Below are positions 1 through 10,439 of a stretch of DNA of 64,000 nucleotides, piece by piece. Every line of letters begins with the position of its first letter. Position 1 is the stretch's first letter. Position numbers and translations under genes: made by a program. The notes beneath the pieces were generated by a model. The model worked only from the letters and a program-made list of their open reading frames with translations, was not told where the DNA came from and did no database searches. The DNA comes from Beta vulgaris subsp. vulgaris (taxonomy: Eukaryota; Streptophyta; Magnoliopsida; Caryophyllales; Amaranthaceae): positions 38,274,421 to 38,338,420 of the forward strand of contig NC_079207.1 of assembly GCF_026745355.1 (NCBI RefSeq), read 5' to 3'.

Positions 1-426
1 AACAGGAAAACTCTATAGTATCTTGAACAATCATCCACAAAAGTAATATAATATTTCTTACCACCCCGACTCTCAAGATTCTTAAAGTCTGCCAGATCAA
101 TGTGAATTAGTTCTAATAGTTCAGACACACTATTAGTTACTATTTTGAATGAATTTCTTATAAATTTTGCCTCAGCACACACTACGCACTTCTTGTTAAG
201 TCCATCATCAACCACATCATGTAATATATTCATTCATCTAAGATGATTTATTAACCAACCCCCGCATGACCCAATCGACTGTGTCATAGATTTATAGAGT
301 AAAAAATATAAGCAGAAGAAAAAATATTAATCATATAAATAGGAGTTACAATGTACAAAACAAACAAGCCACCATTAACGTACCCTTTCCCAACATACTC
401 ACTATTACCAGTCAACACTAATTTAT
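1..426 (-). pseudogene. Older Ty1/copia element (A): GAG-pre-integrase and integrase fragment
   Basis: Read on the minus strand, bases 426 to 1 encode the end of a Copia protease/linker region, a GAG-pre-integrase stretch (HSRLGHAGVG, with the preceding Trp codon now TGA) and the start of the integrase core, including KKYYITFVDDCSRYYRVF at about positions 5-60. It runs off the left edge of the window. It is the downstream half of an element whose gag and protease lie at 5575-6840; the two halves were separated by the Tork-like insertion at 427-5574. Stops and a frameshift show it is dead. The family assignment to Copia is firm; the lineage within Copia is not determined. Confidence 0.8.
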
Positions 427-938
427 TGTTATAACGGACGTGAGAGAGAAACAAATTATGAATGCAAAAAAACAATAAAATAGACAACAGATTTACGTGG
501 TTCACCAATTTGGCTACATCCACGGCAGAGAGGGAGAATATTTTATTATATGAGAAGAACAGATTAGGAGAGAAAAGAATGAATTTCGTAGTCTAAACCC
601 TAAATTAAACAGAGTATTTATACCGTCGAAAAACGCGTTTCCGCGTTTACCGGGCAGCCGCCGATCGGGTCGGGCGAACCCGCCCGATCGGGCGTAATTC
701 TTTCCTTCCCAGTTCGTTGCGCGCCCGGTCGGGCGAAGTCGCCCGAGTCGTAATTCGGTACTTCGCCCGATCGGGCGAACACGCCCAATGCCATCGGGCG
801 AACACCTTTTTCACTTCAGTTTCTTCTCTCGTTGCGGGCCCGATCGGGCGGCCTCGCCCGACTCGATCGGGCGGTAGTCCAGATTTGTCTTCGATGCAAT
901 TTGACGCATTTAACAAACACATTAAGCACAATTCTACA
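427..938 (-). repeat. 3' LTR of the Tork-like element
   Basis: 512 bp, beginning tgttataacggacgtg and ending ttctaca on the plus strand. It aligns end to end with 5046-5574 (529 bp), but almost every difference is a loss of 1-2 bases in this copy. It contains a GC-rich block (about 640-880) with repeats of the palindrome GCCCGATCGGGC in otherwise AT-rich DNA. Confidence 0.95.
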
Positions 939-950
939 AATCTCCACCTT
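939..950 (-). other. Polypurine tract of the Tork-like element
   Basis: On the minus strand the sequence AAGGTGGAGATT lies directly before the TG that opens the 3' LTR, the usual site for plus-strand priming in LTR retrotransposons. Confidence 0.75.
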
Positions 951-1089
951 GACTTGAATCCTCTCATAATAACCCAAAAACAGATGCATTGATCACAACG
1001 CCCAGAATCTCCCAAACACCAGATTTGTCCCAAAAGACAACCAGACCAGATTAGTCCCTAAGGACCCCAGAATTGCCCAAGGAGGGCAA

Positions 1090-4000
1090 TTAACAATCAC
1101 GAACATTGAGTAAGTCCAAACAATGTTGAAACTTACTCTGCGGAACCGGCTTGGTGAACATGTCAGCAGGATTATCAGCAGTTCCTACCTTTTTCACCTT
1201 AATCCTAGTCTCACTCCTTAGGAAATGGTATCTCACATCAATATGTTTAGTCCTCTCATGATGGACTTGATCCTTAGCTAAACATATTGCACTCAGACTG
1301 TCACAGTAAACAGTAGCCTGATCATGATGCAACCCAAGATCACTAACTAGTCCCTTTAGCCATATTCCCTCTTTAGCAGCTGCTGTCAACGCCATGTACT
1401 CTGCTTCAGTAGTAGACAAAGTAACTGTAGCCTGCAAAGTTGCCTTCCAACTAACGACAGAACCACCAAGAGTAAATACATAACCAGTCATTGACCTCCT
1501 ACTGTCAACATCTCCAGCATAATCAGAATCCGAATAACCAGTGACTAAACACTGGGTATCATTCCCATAAATGAGACCAACATCAGAAGTACCTCTTAGG
1601 TACCTAAAAATCCTCTTGACTGCCTGCCAATGCTCCTTACCAGGATCACCCATGAACCTACTAACTACACTGACTGCATGTGCAAGATCCGGCCTAGTGC
1701 AAACCATAGCGTACATCAAACTCCCTACTGCACTAGCATAAGGAACCCGACTCATGTACTCCTTCTCCTCAGCAGTTTTGGGTGCAAAAGCCACAGACAA
1801 ATGATTATTTGAAGCACTTGGAGTGTCTATAGGCTTTGCAGTTGTCATGCCAAACCTTGATAGAATCTTCTGAATATAACCTTTCTGAGACAAGAAAAGT
1901 TTCTTCTGACTTCTTTCCCTATAGATCTCCATCCCCAAAATCTTCTTTGCAGCACCCAAATCTTTCATCTCAAACTCAGCACTGAGAAGACCCTTAACCT
2001 CTGAATATCAGACTTAGCCTTAGCAGCTATAAGCATATCATCTACATACAGAACCAGATATATGAAAGAACCATCACTCAACTTGTTATGGTACACACAG
2101 CAATCATACTCACTCTGTTGTAGCCCAACTCAATCATGTAGCTGTCAAACCGCTTATACCACTGCCTAGGAGACTGCTTTAGCCCATACAAGGACTTCTT
2201 CAATCTGCAAACATAGTCTTCTTTTCCCGGAACTTGGAACCCATCTGGTTGTGTCATATAAATCTCTTCTTCCAACTCCCCATGTAGGAAAGCTGTTTTC
2301 ACATCTAGTTGCTCAAGTTCAAGATCCTGATGTGCAACCATTGCTAGTAGCACCCTGATGGAAGTATGTCTGACTACTGGTGAGAAAATCTCATTATAAT
2401 CTACCCCTTCCCTTTGTGTGAACCCTCTTGCAACAACCCGAGCTTTATATTTAACCCCCTCAGTAGGTGAAGACCCCTCTTTCTTCTTGAAGACCCATTT
2501 GCATGTCACAATCTTCCTTTCCTTAGGACGTTTGACTAACTCCCAAGTCTGATTTTTATCGAGAGACTCCATCTCATCTCCCATTGCAGCAAGCCATAAA
2601 GTAGACTCACTTCCAGAAACAGCTTCCTTATAGGTGGATGGCTCATGATTTTCAACCTCCACCTCCTCAGCAACCTGAAGTGCATAGGCCACCATATCTT
2701 CAAAACCATACCTCTTTGGAGGCCCCACACCAACTCTTCTAGCTCTATCAAGTGCTATGCTTGGTTGATGAATTTCAGATGGCTCTTCTTCATGTTGATC
2801 TTCTCCACCTTGGTGCTGTGATTCACTCTCAGCCTGAGTGACTTGCAGCTCCACCTGTTTATCAACATCTCCACTGACGACACCACAGTAGACTTTACGA
2901 AGGGTTAAGCATGGAATTTTCATCAAATATTACATTCCTACTAAGTATGACACGATTTTCAGAAGGTGACCATACTCTATAGCCCTTAACCCCAATCCCA
3001 AAACCAACAAATCTACCCTTCTTAGCTCTAGGTTCTAATTTTCCCTCATTTACATGATAATAGACAGTAGAACCAAAAATTCTCAACAAAGAGTAATCTG
3101 CAGGCTTACCAGACCACACCTCATAAGGTGTCTTGCAGTCAATACCTGTGTGGGTCCCCGATTGATCAGATAGCAAGCTGTGCTTACAGCTTCTGCCCAA
3201 AACCTCCTAGCCATCCCAGCATTTGAGAGCATGCACCTTGCTCTCTCCAGAAGTGTCTGATTCATGCGTTCTGCAACTCCATTCTGTTGTGGCGTGTTTC
3301 TAACAGTATGATGGCGAGCAATCCCTTCATTTTTGCAGAACTCATCGAACTCAGACCAACAGAACTCCAGACCATTATCAGTTCGCAGCCTTTTGATCTT
3401 CCTTTCAACTTGATTTTCCACTAAAACCTTCCACTGTTTGAAATTCTTGAAAGCATCATTTTATGCTTCATCATAATCACCCAAGTCATTCTTGAATAAT
3501 CATCAATCATAGACACAAAATACCTGTGACCTCCAATAGATGCAACTCGGGAAGGTCCCCAACAATCAGAGTGAATATAATCAAGTGTACCTTTAGTTGT
3601 ATGAACCGCCTTTGGAAACTTGCTGCGATGAAGCTTCCCAAACACACAGTGTTCACAAAACTCTAGGCTCTGCACCTTGTGCCCACATAGAAGATCCCTT
3701 TTTGACAGAATTTGCATCCCTCTTTCACCCATGTGCCCAAGTCTCATATGCCACAACTTGGTCAACTCCTCCTTGTGAATCTCAGATGATGCAACAACAG
3801 CAGAATCTGTCATAGTAGACCCCTGAAGAATATATAAGGTACCAACTTTAATACCTTTCAGAACCACCTTTGAAGCCTTGTAGACACTCATAGCTCCACC
3901 TTCACCTTGAAAACTGAACCCCTTACTATCTAGAAGACTCAGAGATATCAGATTCTTTGTCATTAATGGAAATGCCTAACTTCGTTCAAGGTACAGAGTG

Positions 4001-5003
4001 TACCATCATGAGTCCTCACCCTTATAGAGCCTATCCCAACTACTTTGCAGGCAGCACTGTTAGCCATAGAAACATTGCCTCCATCTATCTGCTTGTAAGT
4101 TGAAAACCACTCCCTGCATGGACTAATATGATACGATCCCCAGAATCAAGAACCCACACATCCCTACAATGTGACTGGCTATTAACTACTAGGGCCAGAT
4201 CTTCCTCAGAATCACCTCCAGTTTCTGCCAAAGCAGCAGAACCTTCACTTTTATCCTGCTGTTTTTTTTCTTAGGACACTCATTCTTCCAATGCCCCTTC
4301 TCCTTACAGTAATTACAGATATCAGTAGTTTTAGGACCCTTAGAATTCGAATTTTTAAAGTTCGTTTTCTTTTTACCAGATTTCTTTTGTCCCTTCCCTC
4401 CAGTAACTACTAATCCAGATGCTTGATTTTCTGTACTAGACCCAGAAGCCTGGTGGCGGACTTCTCTAGTATGCAAAGCAGATCTTACTTCTTCTAACGA
4501 CAGACTATCTTTACCAACAATAAATGAATCCACAAAATTCTCATATGACATAGGCAAAGTTACCAACAGAATTAAAGCAGCATCCTCATCATCTACTTTA
4601 ACATCAATATTTCGCAGATCTAGTAAGATGGTATTTAATTTATCTAAGTGATCTCTTAGAGACGTACCTTCCTGCATACGCAGGCTGAACAGACGTTGCT
4701 TCAAAAGCAACTTGTTGGTTAGAGATTTCGTCATGTACAAGCTCTCTAACTGCAACCACAGACCAGCAGCAGTGTCCTGCTCCGCAACTTCAGTAATTAT
4801 GTCGTCAGACAGACACAACATAATTGTTGAATATGCGCTTTCTCCTCCAGAATTTCCATCTCAGCGGTAACTGAATCCGTTGCCTTCTTGGCCAACGGTG
4901 CCCACAACCCCTGTTGCTTCAGTAAAGCCCGCATCTTGATTTGTCATAGACTAAAACTATTCCTCCCAGTAAATTTATCAATTTTGACATTCATCCCAGA
5001 CAT
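1090..5003 (-). pseudogene. gag-pol polyprotein of the Tork-like Copia element, frameshifted
   Basis: Polyprotein for particle assembly, processing, integration and reverse transcription. The order on the minus strand is: gag from ATG 5003 (MSGMNVKIDKFTGRN), a UBN2-type gag domain, CCHC knuckle CNYCKEKGHWKNEC (about 4280-4330), protease motif VLDSG (about 4140), GAG-pre-integrase HMRLGHMGERG, integrase with DDYSRMTWV, TDNGLEF and NTPQQNGVAERM (about 3600-3240), reverse transcriptase with KARVVARGFTQREGVDY and YVDDM (about 2040), and RNase H with [10 protein letters not shown], ending at the stop at 1090. A TGG-to-TGA change breaks gag at about 4946. At least eight frame breaks follow (near 4840, 4250, 4165, 3965, 3455, 3190, 2900, 2100 and 1985), and each fits the loss of a single base. 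As written it cannot be expressed as one protein, although all domains and catalytic motifs are present. Confidence 0.9.
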
Positions 5004-5029
5004 CTTTCTCACACAGATCGATCACCAAA

Positions 5030-5042
5030 GCTCTTGATACCA
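5030..5042 (-). other. Primer-binding site of the Tork-like element
   Basis: The minus strand reads TGGTATCAAGAGC three bases inside the 5' LTR. This matches the common plant initiator tRNA-Met PBS (TGGTATCAGAGC) with one extra A. Confidence 0.85.
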
Positions 5043-5045
5043 ATT

Positions 5046-5574
5046 TGTTATAACGGACGTGAGAGAGAAACAAATTATGAATGCAAAAAAACAATAAAAT
5101 AGACAACAGATTTACGTGGTTCACCAATTTGGCTACATCCACGGCAGAGAGAGGGAGAATATTTTATTATATGAGAAGAACAGATTACAGAGAGAAAAGA
5201 ATGAATTTCGTAGTCTAAAACCCTAGAATATAAACAGAGTATTTATATCCCGTCAGAAAAACGCGTTTCCGCGTTTACCGGGCAGCCGCCCGATCGGGTC
5301 GGGCGAACCCGCCCGATCGGGCGGTAATTCTTTCCTTCCCAGCTTCGTTGCGCGCCCGGTCGGGCGAAGTCGCCCGAGTCGTAATTCGGTACTTCGCCCG
5401 ATCGGGCGAACACGCCCAATGCCATCGGGCGAACACCTTTTTCACTTCAGTTTCTTCTCTCGTTGCGGGCCCGATCGGGCGGCCTCGCCCGACTCGATCG
5501 GGCGGTAGTCCAGATTTGTCTTCGATGCAATTTGACGCATTTCAACAAACACATTCAAGGCACAAACTTCTACA
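5046..5574 (-). repeat. 5' LTR of the Tork-like element
   Basis: 529 bp, TG...CA bounded, nearly identical in content to 427-938. On the minus strand it starts TGTAGAAGTTTG. The GC-rich block at about 5278-5505 carries four near-perfect copies of GCCCGATCGGG plus half-sites. The element's promoter should lie in this LTR, but no clear TATA box could be assigned. Confidence 0.95.
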
Positions 5575-6840
5575 CTTATTAACATCAAAAACTAGCTGGA
5601 CTCCTGCTTTATTAAGCAAACTACTAGAAATTAAATTTCTATGAAGGGAGGGATAAAGAGAACATTAAGGAGAGCTAATGATTTCCAAGATGTCAGCTTC
5701 AGGTGAAATTTCCCCTTTCCGAGCACTTGAGATTTACTGTCATTTCTCATATAGACTTGGTGACCCCCATCCAACTCTTTAAAATCCATAAATAGGTCTT
5801 TGTTTGTACAAAAGTGACGAGAGGTTGTCGGGTCTACTACCACTCATTATTCTCCACTAGATTAACCCCAAAAACCATTGTAACAACAAGTTCATCTGCC
5901 TCTACTGCTTGACCTTTGTCTCGATCCTTCGAGCCTTGACCCTAACCAGTGCTTGTGTTTTTGTTTGGACAAATAGAAGTGTAGTGACCTGGCTTGCCAC
6001 ATTTGTAATAGCAACCCAACTTCTTCCCAATCTTCCCATTACGCTTAAACTTCCCCTTGTCAAGGGGATTTTGACCTTTCTCGTTGAACATCTTGGAATC
6101 TCCTCTAGGCTTCCCAGAACCCGAGTAAGAACCAAAGCCAGCTTAACCTAGATTAGCCTTAACTGCCAGATTATTTGCAGTTGGGGCTACAGAGTCTTTT
6201 AATCTATTTGCCTCTTCGATTTTCATGTGACTAACTAACTCCTTTAGAGTCATGTCCCTCTTCTTGTACTTCAGATGATTACGATAAATTTTCTATGATT
6301 CAGGTAACTTTTCTATTAGAACATTGGCTTGAAGAATTTCACACATTTTCAGTCCTTCAGCAAGAACTTCAACAACTAAATTCTCTTACACATGAACTTT
6401 CCATAATTGGTTTATTATCTACCAATTTAAATTTCAACCAGTTCTAGTAACATACTTCTTTTTCCATGCATCATCAGCACCATACTTTTTCTCCAAAGAA
6501 ATCCATATTAATTTTGCAGTCTTTGAGGATACAAACAAATCAAGTATGGGGTTTGTCATGAGGTTTCAACATGTTTCCCTTATCAATCTTATTATCCTTA
6601 ACAAATTTTTCCATACTTATCCTTCCATCAGATTTAGGGATTTTCTCAGATTTCTCGTTGGCAAGAGTATCAACAATAACTATAGTCGTACATGTAGCAT
6701 CTACACCATCTTTTTCAGCAGGTGGATCATTAAACAAAACATAGTCAAGATCTACTTGTTCACATGCAATCAAGAACTTTTTAGGCCACCTCTTATAGTA
6801 ATTAGTTCCATGTAAAGGTTCCAACTTTGACATATCAGGG
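5575..6840 (-). pseudogene. Older Ty1/copia element (A): gag and protease region
   Basis: Minus-strand remnant starting at ATG 6833 (MSKLEPLHGTNYYKRWPKK), a Copia gag N-terminus of the type that binds its own RNA and assembles particles. A zinc-knuckle stretch, CYYKCGKPGHYTSIC, lies at about 5985-6020; its first two cysteines are three rather than two residues apart. The protease-linker region with MRNDSKSQVLGKGK follows at 5640-5843. Translation then reads to base 5575 and resumes at base 426, across the Tork insertion, in the same frame. Frameshifts and stops between 6140 and 6540 show long decay. I did not find a convincing LTR; a possible LTR edge near 7035 (tgttagattc) is weak. Confidence 0.75.
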
Positions 6841-7406
6841 AAAAATCTAATATGAGAACTAGATATGATTTCAATAGAACAAATTCGATTCTAAATGGTA
6901 GGATATGTAAATCAGCAGAAATCAAACAGCTTAATTTGAATTAAAAGGACAAGTTGCGCCATGGTATGATGGCCACTACCTTAGATAAATTAATAAAAAA
7001 TAGAAGTAATACACAATGCATAATCATGTGTGATATTGTTAGATTCATCTTAATTTTACATACAACATATCATCTTTTTATAATTTTAATGTTACATAAT
7101 TGACGTTATGAATGGTCAATGGTGTGTTTTACCTTTGGAAAAAGCAAATAGGAAGTCTAGTAAAAGACGTATGGAGTAACAAAGAGATGCGACAGTGTGC
7201 ACCCTTCATTATTATTTCAGAGAAATTGGTCTAGTTGACGCCTTTCAAAAAAAAAAAAAAAGGAAAGAAAACTACTCCAAGTGATCGAGGTTGATCGATT
7301 ATCAGGTGAAACATATATTTAAGCTTCAATAACGCTTCATGATTTCAAGATTAGAAAAACTAGGGGAGACAAAGAGACACAAATTATTCGCGGCTTTTGG
7401 AGTGAT
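6841..7406. other. AT-rich stretch without a gene
   Basis: No coding signal, RNA gene or repeat was recognised. It probably includes the 5' leader and LTR remains of Copia element A, but no second LTR was found to prove this. A poly-A run is present near 7247-7261. Confidence 0.4.
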
Positions 7407-7420
7407 AGACCTGTTCATAT

Positions 7421-7623
7421 ATTTTTTTTTATTAGGAAAGATGATTGGTTGGAAGACCAGTCCCTGCAAGGCTACTAGCCTACAAAACACACCAATTTAG
7501 AGGCTGGGTAGAATTTAAACAACCTAAAAGTAACTGTCCCAACATATTGTTGGATGAGGATTTGAACCTTGGGAGCCTGAAATTCGAGGTGGTACTGGAT
7601 TGAGCTACCACCTCTCCCTGGAC
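7421..7623 (-). mobile_element. tRNA-derived SINE
   Basis: About 203 bp read on the minus strand, with internal RNA polymerase III promoter boxes. The B box is GGTTCAAATCC (7558-7568), an exact tRNA-type B box. The A box is TAGCTCAATCC (7598-7608), about 30 bp upstream of it. The 3' end is an A-rich tail (plus-strand T run at 7421-7432). Flanking duplications AGACCTgtTCATAT (7407-7420) and AGACCTcgTCATAT (7624-7637) match at 12 of 14 bases. This fits a SINE moved by LINE machinery. It is not a working tRNA gene because the cloverleaf is not maintained after the B box. Confidence 0.87.
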
Positions 7624-7637
7624 AGACCTCGTCATAT

Positions 7638-8960
7638 CTCTATTATATAAGCCCAGGGAGGAGGTGTGGTGTCACCCATTGAAATGACTAGAGTACCCTC
7701 TAATAATTCAAAACAACGTCTTCTTTTTAGAAAAAAAAAGAGAGGTAATGCAACCTGCCATATGAGTAAGTAAAAAATGGAATATGCAATCACCATTAAT
7801 AACTTGACAAAATAGATTGACACAATCAATTCATGAATTTAATTAGAATCTTCAGTTAAAAAAAGTTAGCGATATATCGTGACAACATAATACTTCGTAT
7901 TTACAAAGTTCAAACAATATGGTTTATTAACATCTATAATCGTTAAATAACTATACTAAAGTCATTGATAAGGAATTATTAAATCATCAACTAATTTTTT
8001 TAGTAACGGTATTGAATAGCTAAAAATCGATAACCTTCAATTTAAAAAATTAATAACCTCTACAAAGGAACCTCAAGAATTTACAGCATTACCAAAATAA
8101 TTTGAGATAAAAAAATGGCCATTCGTATATATAGCTCCATAAGGTGGTTGGCCTACGCATTGCGTGCATATGCGACTAGTATTTATGTAGGGATTGATTT
8201 GGCAATTATTTATAGGTGAGTGGATTATCCATTGACCTGCCCAAATATATGGGTGAAAACCCGCAATGAGGCGGGATGCCAGACGAGTGGCGGGTGGAGT
8301 GGCAGGTCGGATATGAGTGAGATTTTTGACCCATCACACGCTCCATCCATCTACCCATGTCTTATATGTGTGTGTGTGTGTGCGCGCATGCATGTATTAA
8401 GAATTGTCAAATGATATTAAGTCGTTTTGTTGTTAATAGATGACTAAATTTTAATTTACTATTTTTGTAAATTGTTAAGTATACAATCAAGGCCCCAACC
8501 TATTACCAACCCGTGATTGATGGATGGTGTGGATGGATGAAATTTTTGGCGGGTGATGGATGGTGTGGATGAAGATTTGGTTCGCAGGTGACAAGGCGGG
8601 TTGAGATCCAGCCGACCCATCTCCAACCTATTACCAACCCTATATTGGAATGTGTTATACCTCATACCTGACTTTGCATTGTTAATCAATCCATTATCCA
8701 TATATACTAATACCGAAATTGTTTAGAAATTAAACAGGATGAATAATTGTACGAATTAAGGAAACTATACTACAAGTAAAAAGATAAGACATGATACTTA
8801 CAAATTAATTTTACGATTTATATATTTATTTAATCTACATGTTGAGAAATCTCACATTACCTAAGCTGTTTTTTTTTTTTTGTTTGGGTTGTTTCTGTAA
8901 TGGTGTTTGACTGGTTTCTGCTATGCGATCATCTGCTGAAAACAAGATTTATGTTATATC
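7638..8960. other. Non-coding spacer with a TG repeat and degenerate short repeats
   Basis: No gene was found. A short TG/CG dinucleotide run lies at about 8368-8388. Between 8215 and 8700 there are imperfect GGGT-rich and ACCC-rich blocks and repeats of gatggatggtgtggat, which resemble the worn ends of a DNA transposon. No terminal repeats or target duplications could be fixed. Confidence 0.4.
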
Positions 8961-8991
8961 CCTTATTCCCTTTTAACGTTCCTCTATTCAG

Positions 8992-9572
8992 GAGAACCTG
9001 TCAATGATGCAAACAGCAAGGTGATGAAATTCATTATCAAAGAGCAACGTGTGCATGATTCAAGTTACATTCCAAAACGGCTAATCAAATATTCACCACC
9101 TAAGTTATCCACTGCTTCACGGACACGCTATATTGCCATGTACGAGTACACTAGTCCTTCCGACGAACCCACCCATCTCTTCATCAACGGCCTATCTTTC
9201 GATGCCCCGGTAACAGAGCACCCTAAGGTCGGGTCCAGTGAGATATGGTACGTCATCAATCTGACGGAGGATAATCACCCGCTTCACGTCCATCTAGGAC
9301 TGTTTGTGGTGCGAGAGCAAATAAAGCTGTTGGATTTCGACAAGTTCAAGGATTGTATGGTTGACATGAATGATGCAGTGAAATGTAACATACACAAGCA
9401 CGCACGTGGGAAAAAGAAACCTGTTCCGAAGCATGAAAGAGGATGGAAAAATGTGTTCAAAATGATGCCAGGCTATGCGACTAAGATATTTGTGAAATTC
9501 TCTTACATTCATAGCAACAATTCCTACCCTTTTGATGCTACTAAGGAGCCTGGTTATGTCTATCATTGCCAT
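8992..9572 (+). pseudogene. LPR-type multicopper oxidase, single C-terminal exon
   Basis: An open exon bounded by a splice acceptor (tattcag, ending 8991) and a donor (CAT|GTATGT at 9573). It encodes the third cupredoxin domain of a plant multicopper oxidase of the LOW PHOSPHATE ROOT (LPR1/2) family: cell-wall or ER ferroxidases that act in the root response to low phosphate. Landmarks are PTHLFINGLSFDAPVTE, the copper-ligand motif NHPLHVHLG, HERGWKNVFKMMPG, and EPGYVYHCH at the donor, where HCH supplies type-3 copper ligands. The next exon should give the ILDHED... end; it is not found in the following 580 bp. Upstream exons for the first two cupredoxin domains are absent from at least 8 kb upstream, which is transposons. 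It is most likely a gene fragment, but a gene with very large transposon-filled introns is possible. The exon itself has no internal stop. Confidence 0.8.
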
Positions 9573-10154
9573 GTATGTATTCTCATCCCTTCTCTTGATA
9601 AGTTTTCGCGAAATTATGTTGTGATAACGCATTATAACATTAAAATCAACAATTCTATGGATCAGCGTTATGATCATTTGATTAGAAATCACCAATGCAG
9701 CAACATACTTGGAAAAACAATACCCAACAATATTGCTAGGAAGTGCAATTCCCAGCCTTCTATTGGGTATTCTACTAGTCGAATCTAACTTAAGTGGAGT
9801 CTAGTAGGTTCTAAGCTACAGGGTGAGATATTATAATCTCATTTAGTTTTCTAAAAGAAAAAAATTCTCATATACACTCTTAATTGATGTTTAATAATTA
9901 GGGGGTTTATTGATACAATTTAGTATACTATAGTACCTATTTTCTTGCTTCAAGCAATCAGATTTTTAATGAGTGCCAAAACTTGATCGTAATATAGTTT
10001 CTAAATACAGAGGCAAACTAATATAAGGAGACCTATATGGCTCGACATACCTTTTTTTCTTAAAAGGGGCTGCGACGGAGTAGCTAAACATTAGTATGTA
10101 ACTTCAATACTTGAATATATCATATCATTTAAGATCCCAAAGTTTTAACTTTTT
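9573..10154. other. Sequence after the oxidase exon, no gene recognised
   Basis: AT-rich. Translation stays open to 9786 past the donor, but this is intron read-through with no family resemblance. The expected last oxidase exon was looked for here and not seen. Confidence 0.4.
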
Positions 10155-10388
10155 TGTTGACTAATATTTGCGACACACCTGGAGAATTGCAGAGAAAAGA
10201 CAAATATGATAGGCACAAAAGTTGAGATATTTTATTCCACTGAGTTTATATATTACAACATACAACAATCCCCAAATACCTAAATAACTAACAGAAAAAA
10301 CAGTAACATGGGCTAAGAATATAATACATCTATGATGTGTGAAGAAGCTAAAGTAAGCAACGGTACGACTGGGCTGATATTTGCTACA
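10155..10388 (-). repeat. 3' LTR of the short-LTR Copia element
   Basis: 234 bp, TG...CA bounded. It aligns with 14885-15113 over stretches such as ccccaaatacctaaata and aagaagctaaagtaagcaac, with clear divergence that indicates age. Confidence 0.8.
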
Positions 10389-10439
10389 CTCCTCCTCGAG
10401 CTTGGTGTGGAGGATGAGAATGAGCACCTAGATTGTGAA

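Larger units (their letters stand above)
427..5574 (-). mobile_element. Full-length Ty1/copia LTR retrotransposon, Tork (Tnt1-like) type
   Basis: Two long direct repeats (427-938 and 5046-5574) flank a gag-pol region read on the minus strand, so the 5' LTR is the right-hand copy. Both LTRs have TG...CA ends. A primer-binding site like the 3' end of initiator tRNA-Met and a polypurine tract sit where expected. Flanking 5 bp are tttat (422-426) and cttat (5575-5579), a target duplication with one mismatch. The gag start, the CCHC type and the RNase H C-terminus resemble Tnt1-like elements, hence Tork; that lineage call is by resemblance only. It is inserted inside an older Copia element. Confidence 0.93.

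Noticed and set aside
717..992. Plus-strand ORF in the left LTR, repeated at 5348-5644 with the same peptide
   Set aside because: The match comes only from the LTR duplication. It runs antisense to the element, its composition follows the GCCCGATCGGGC array, and there is no independent support.
7558..7608. tRNA gene
   Set aside because: A and B boxes are present, but the arms do not form a cloverleaf, and the A tail and target duplications identify a SINE.
8220..8701. Small ORFs in the GGGT-rich spacer
   Set aside because: Short, overlapping on both strands and repeat-driven; no family resemblance.
9294..9695. Minus-strand ORF over the multicopper oxidase exon
   Set aside because: Shadow of the plus-strand exon, which has clear family motifs and splice sites.
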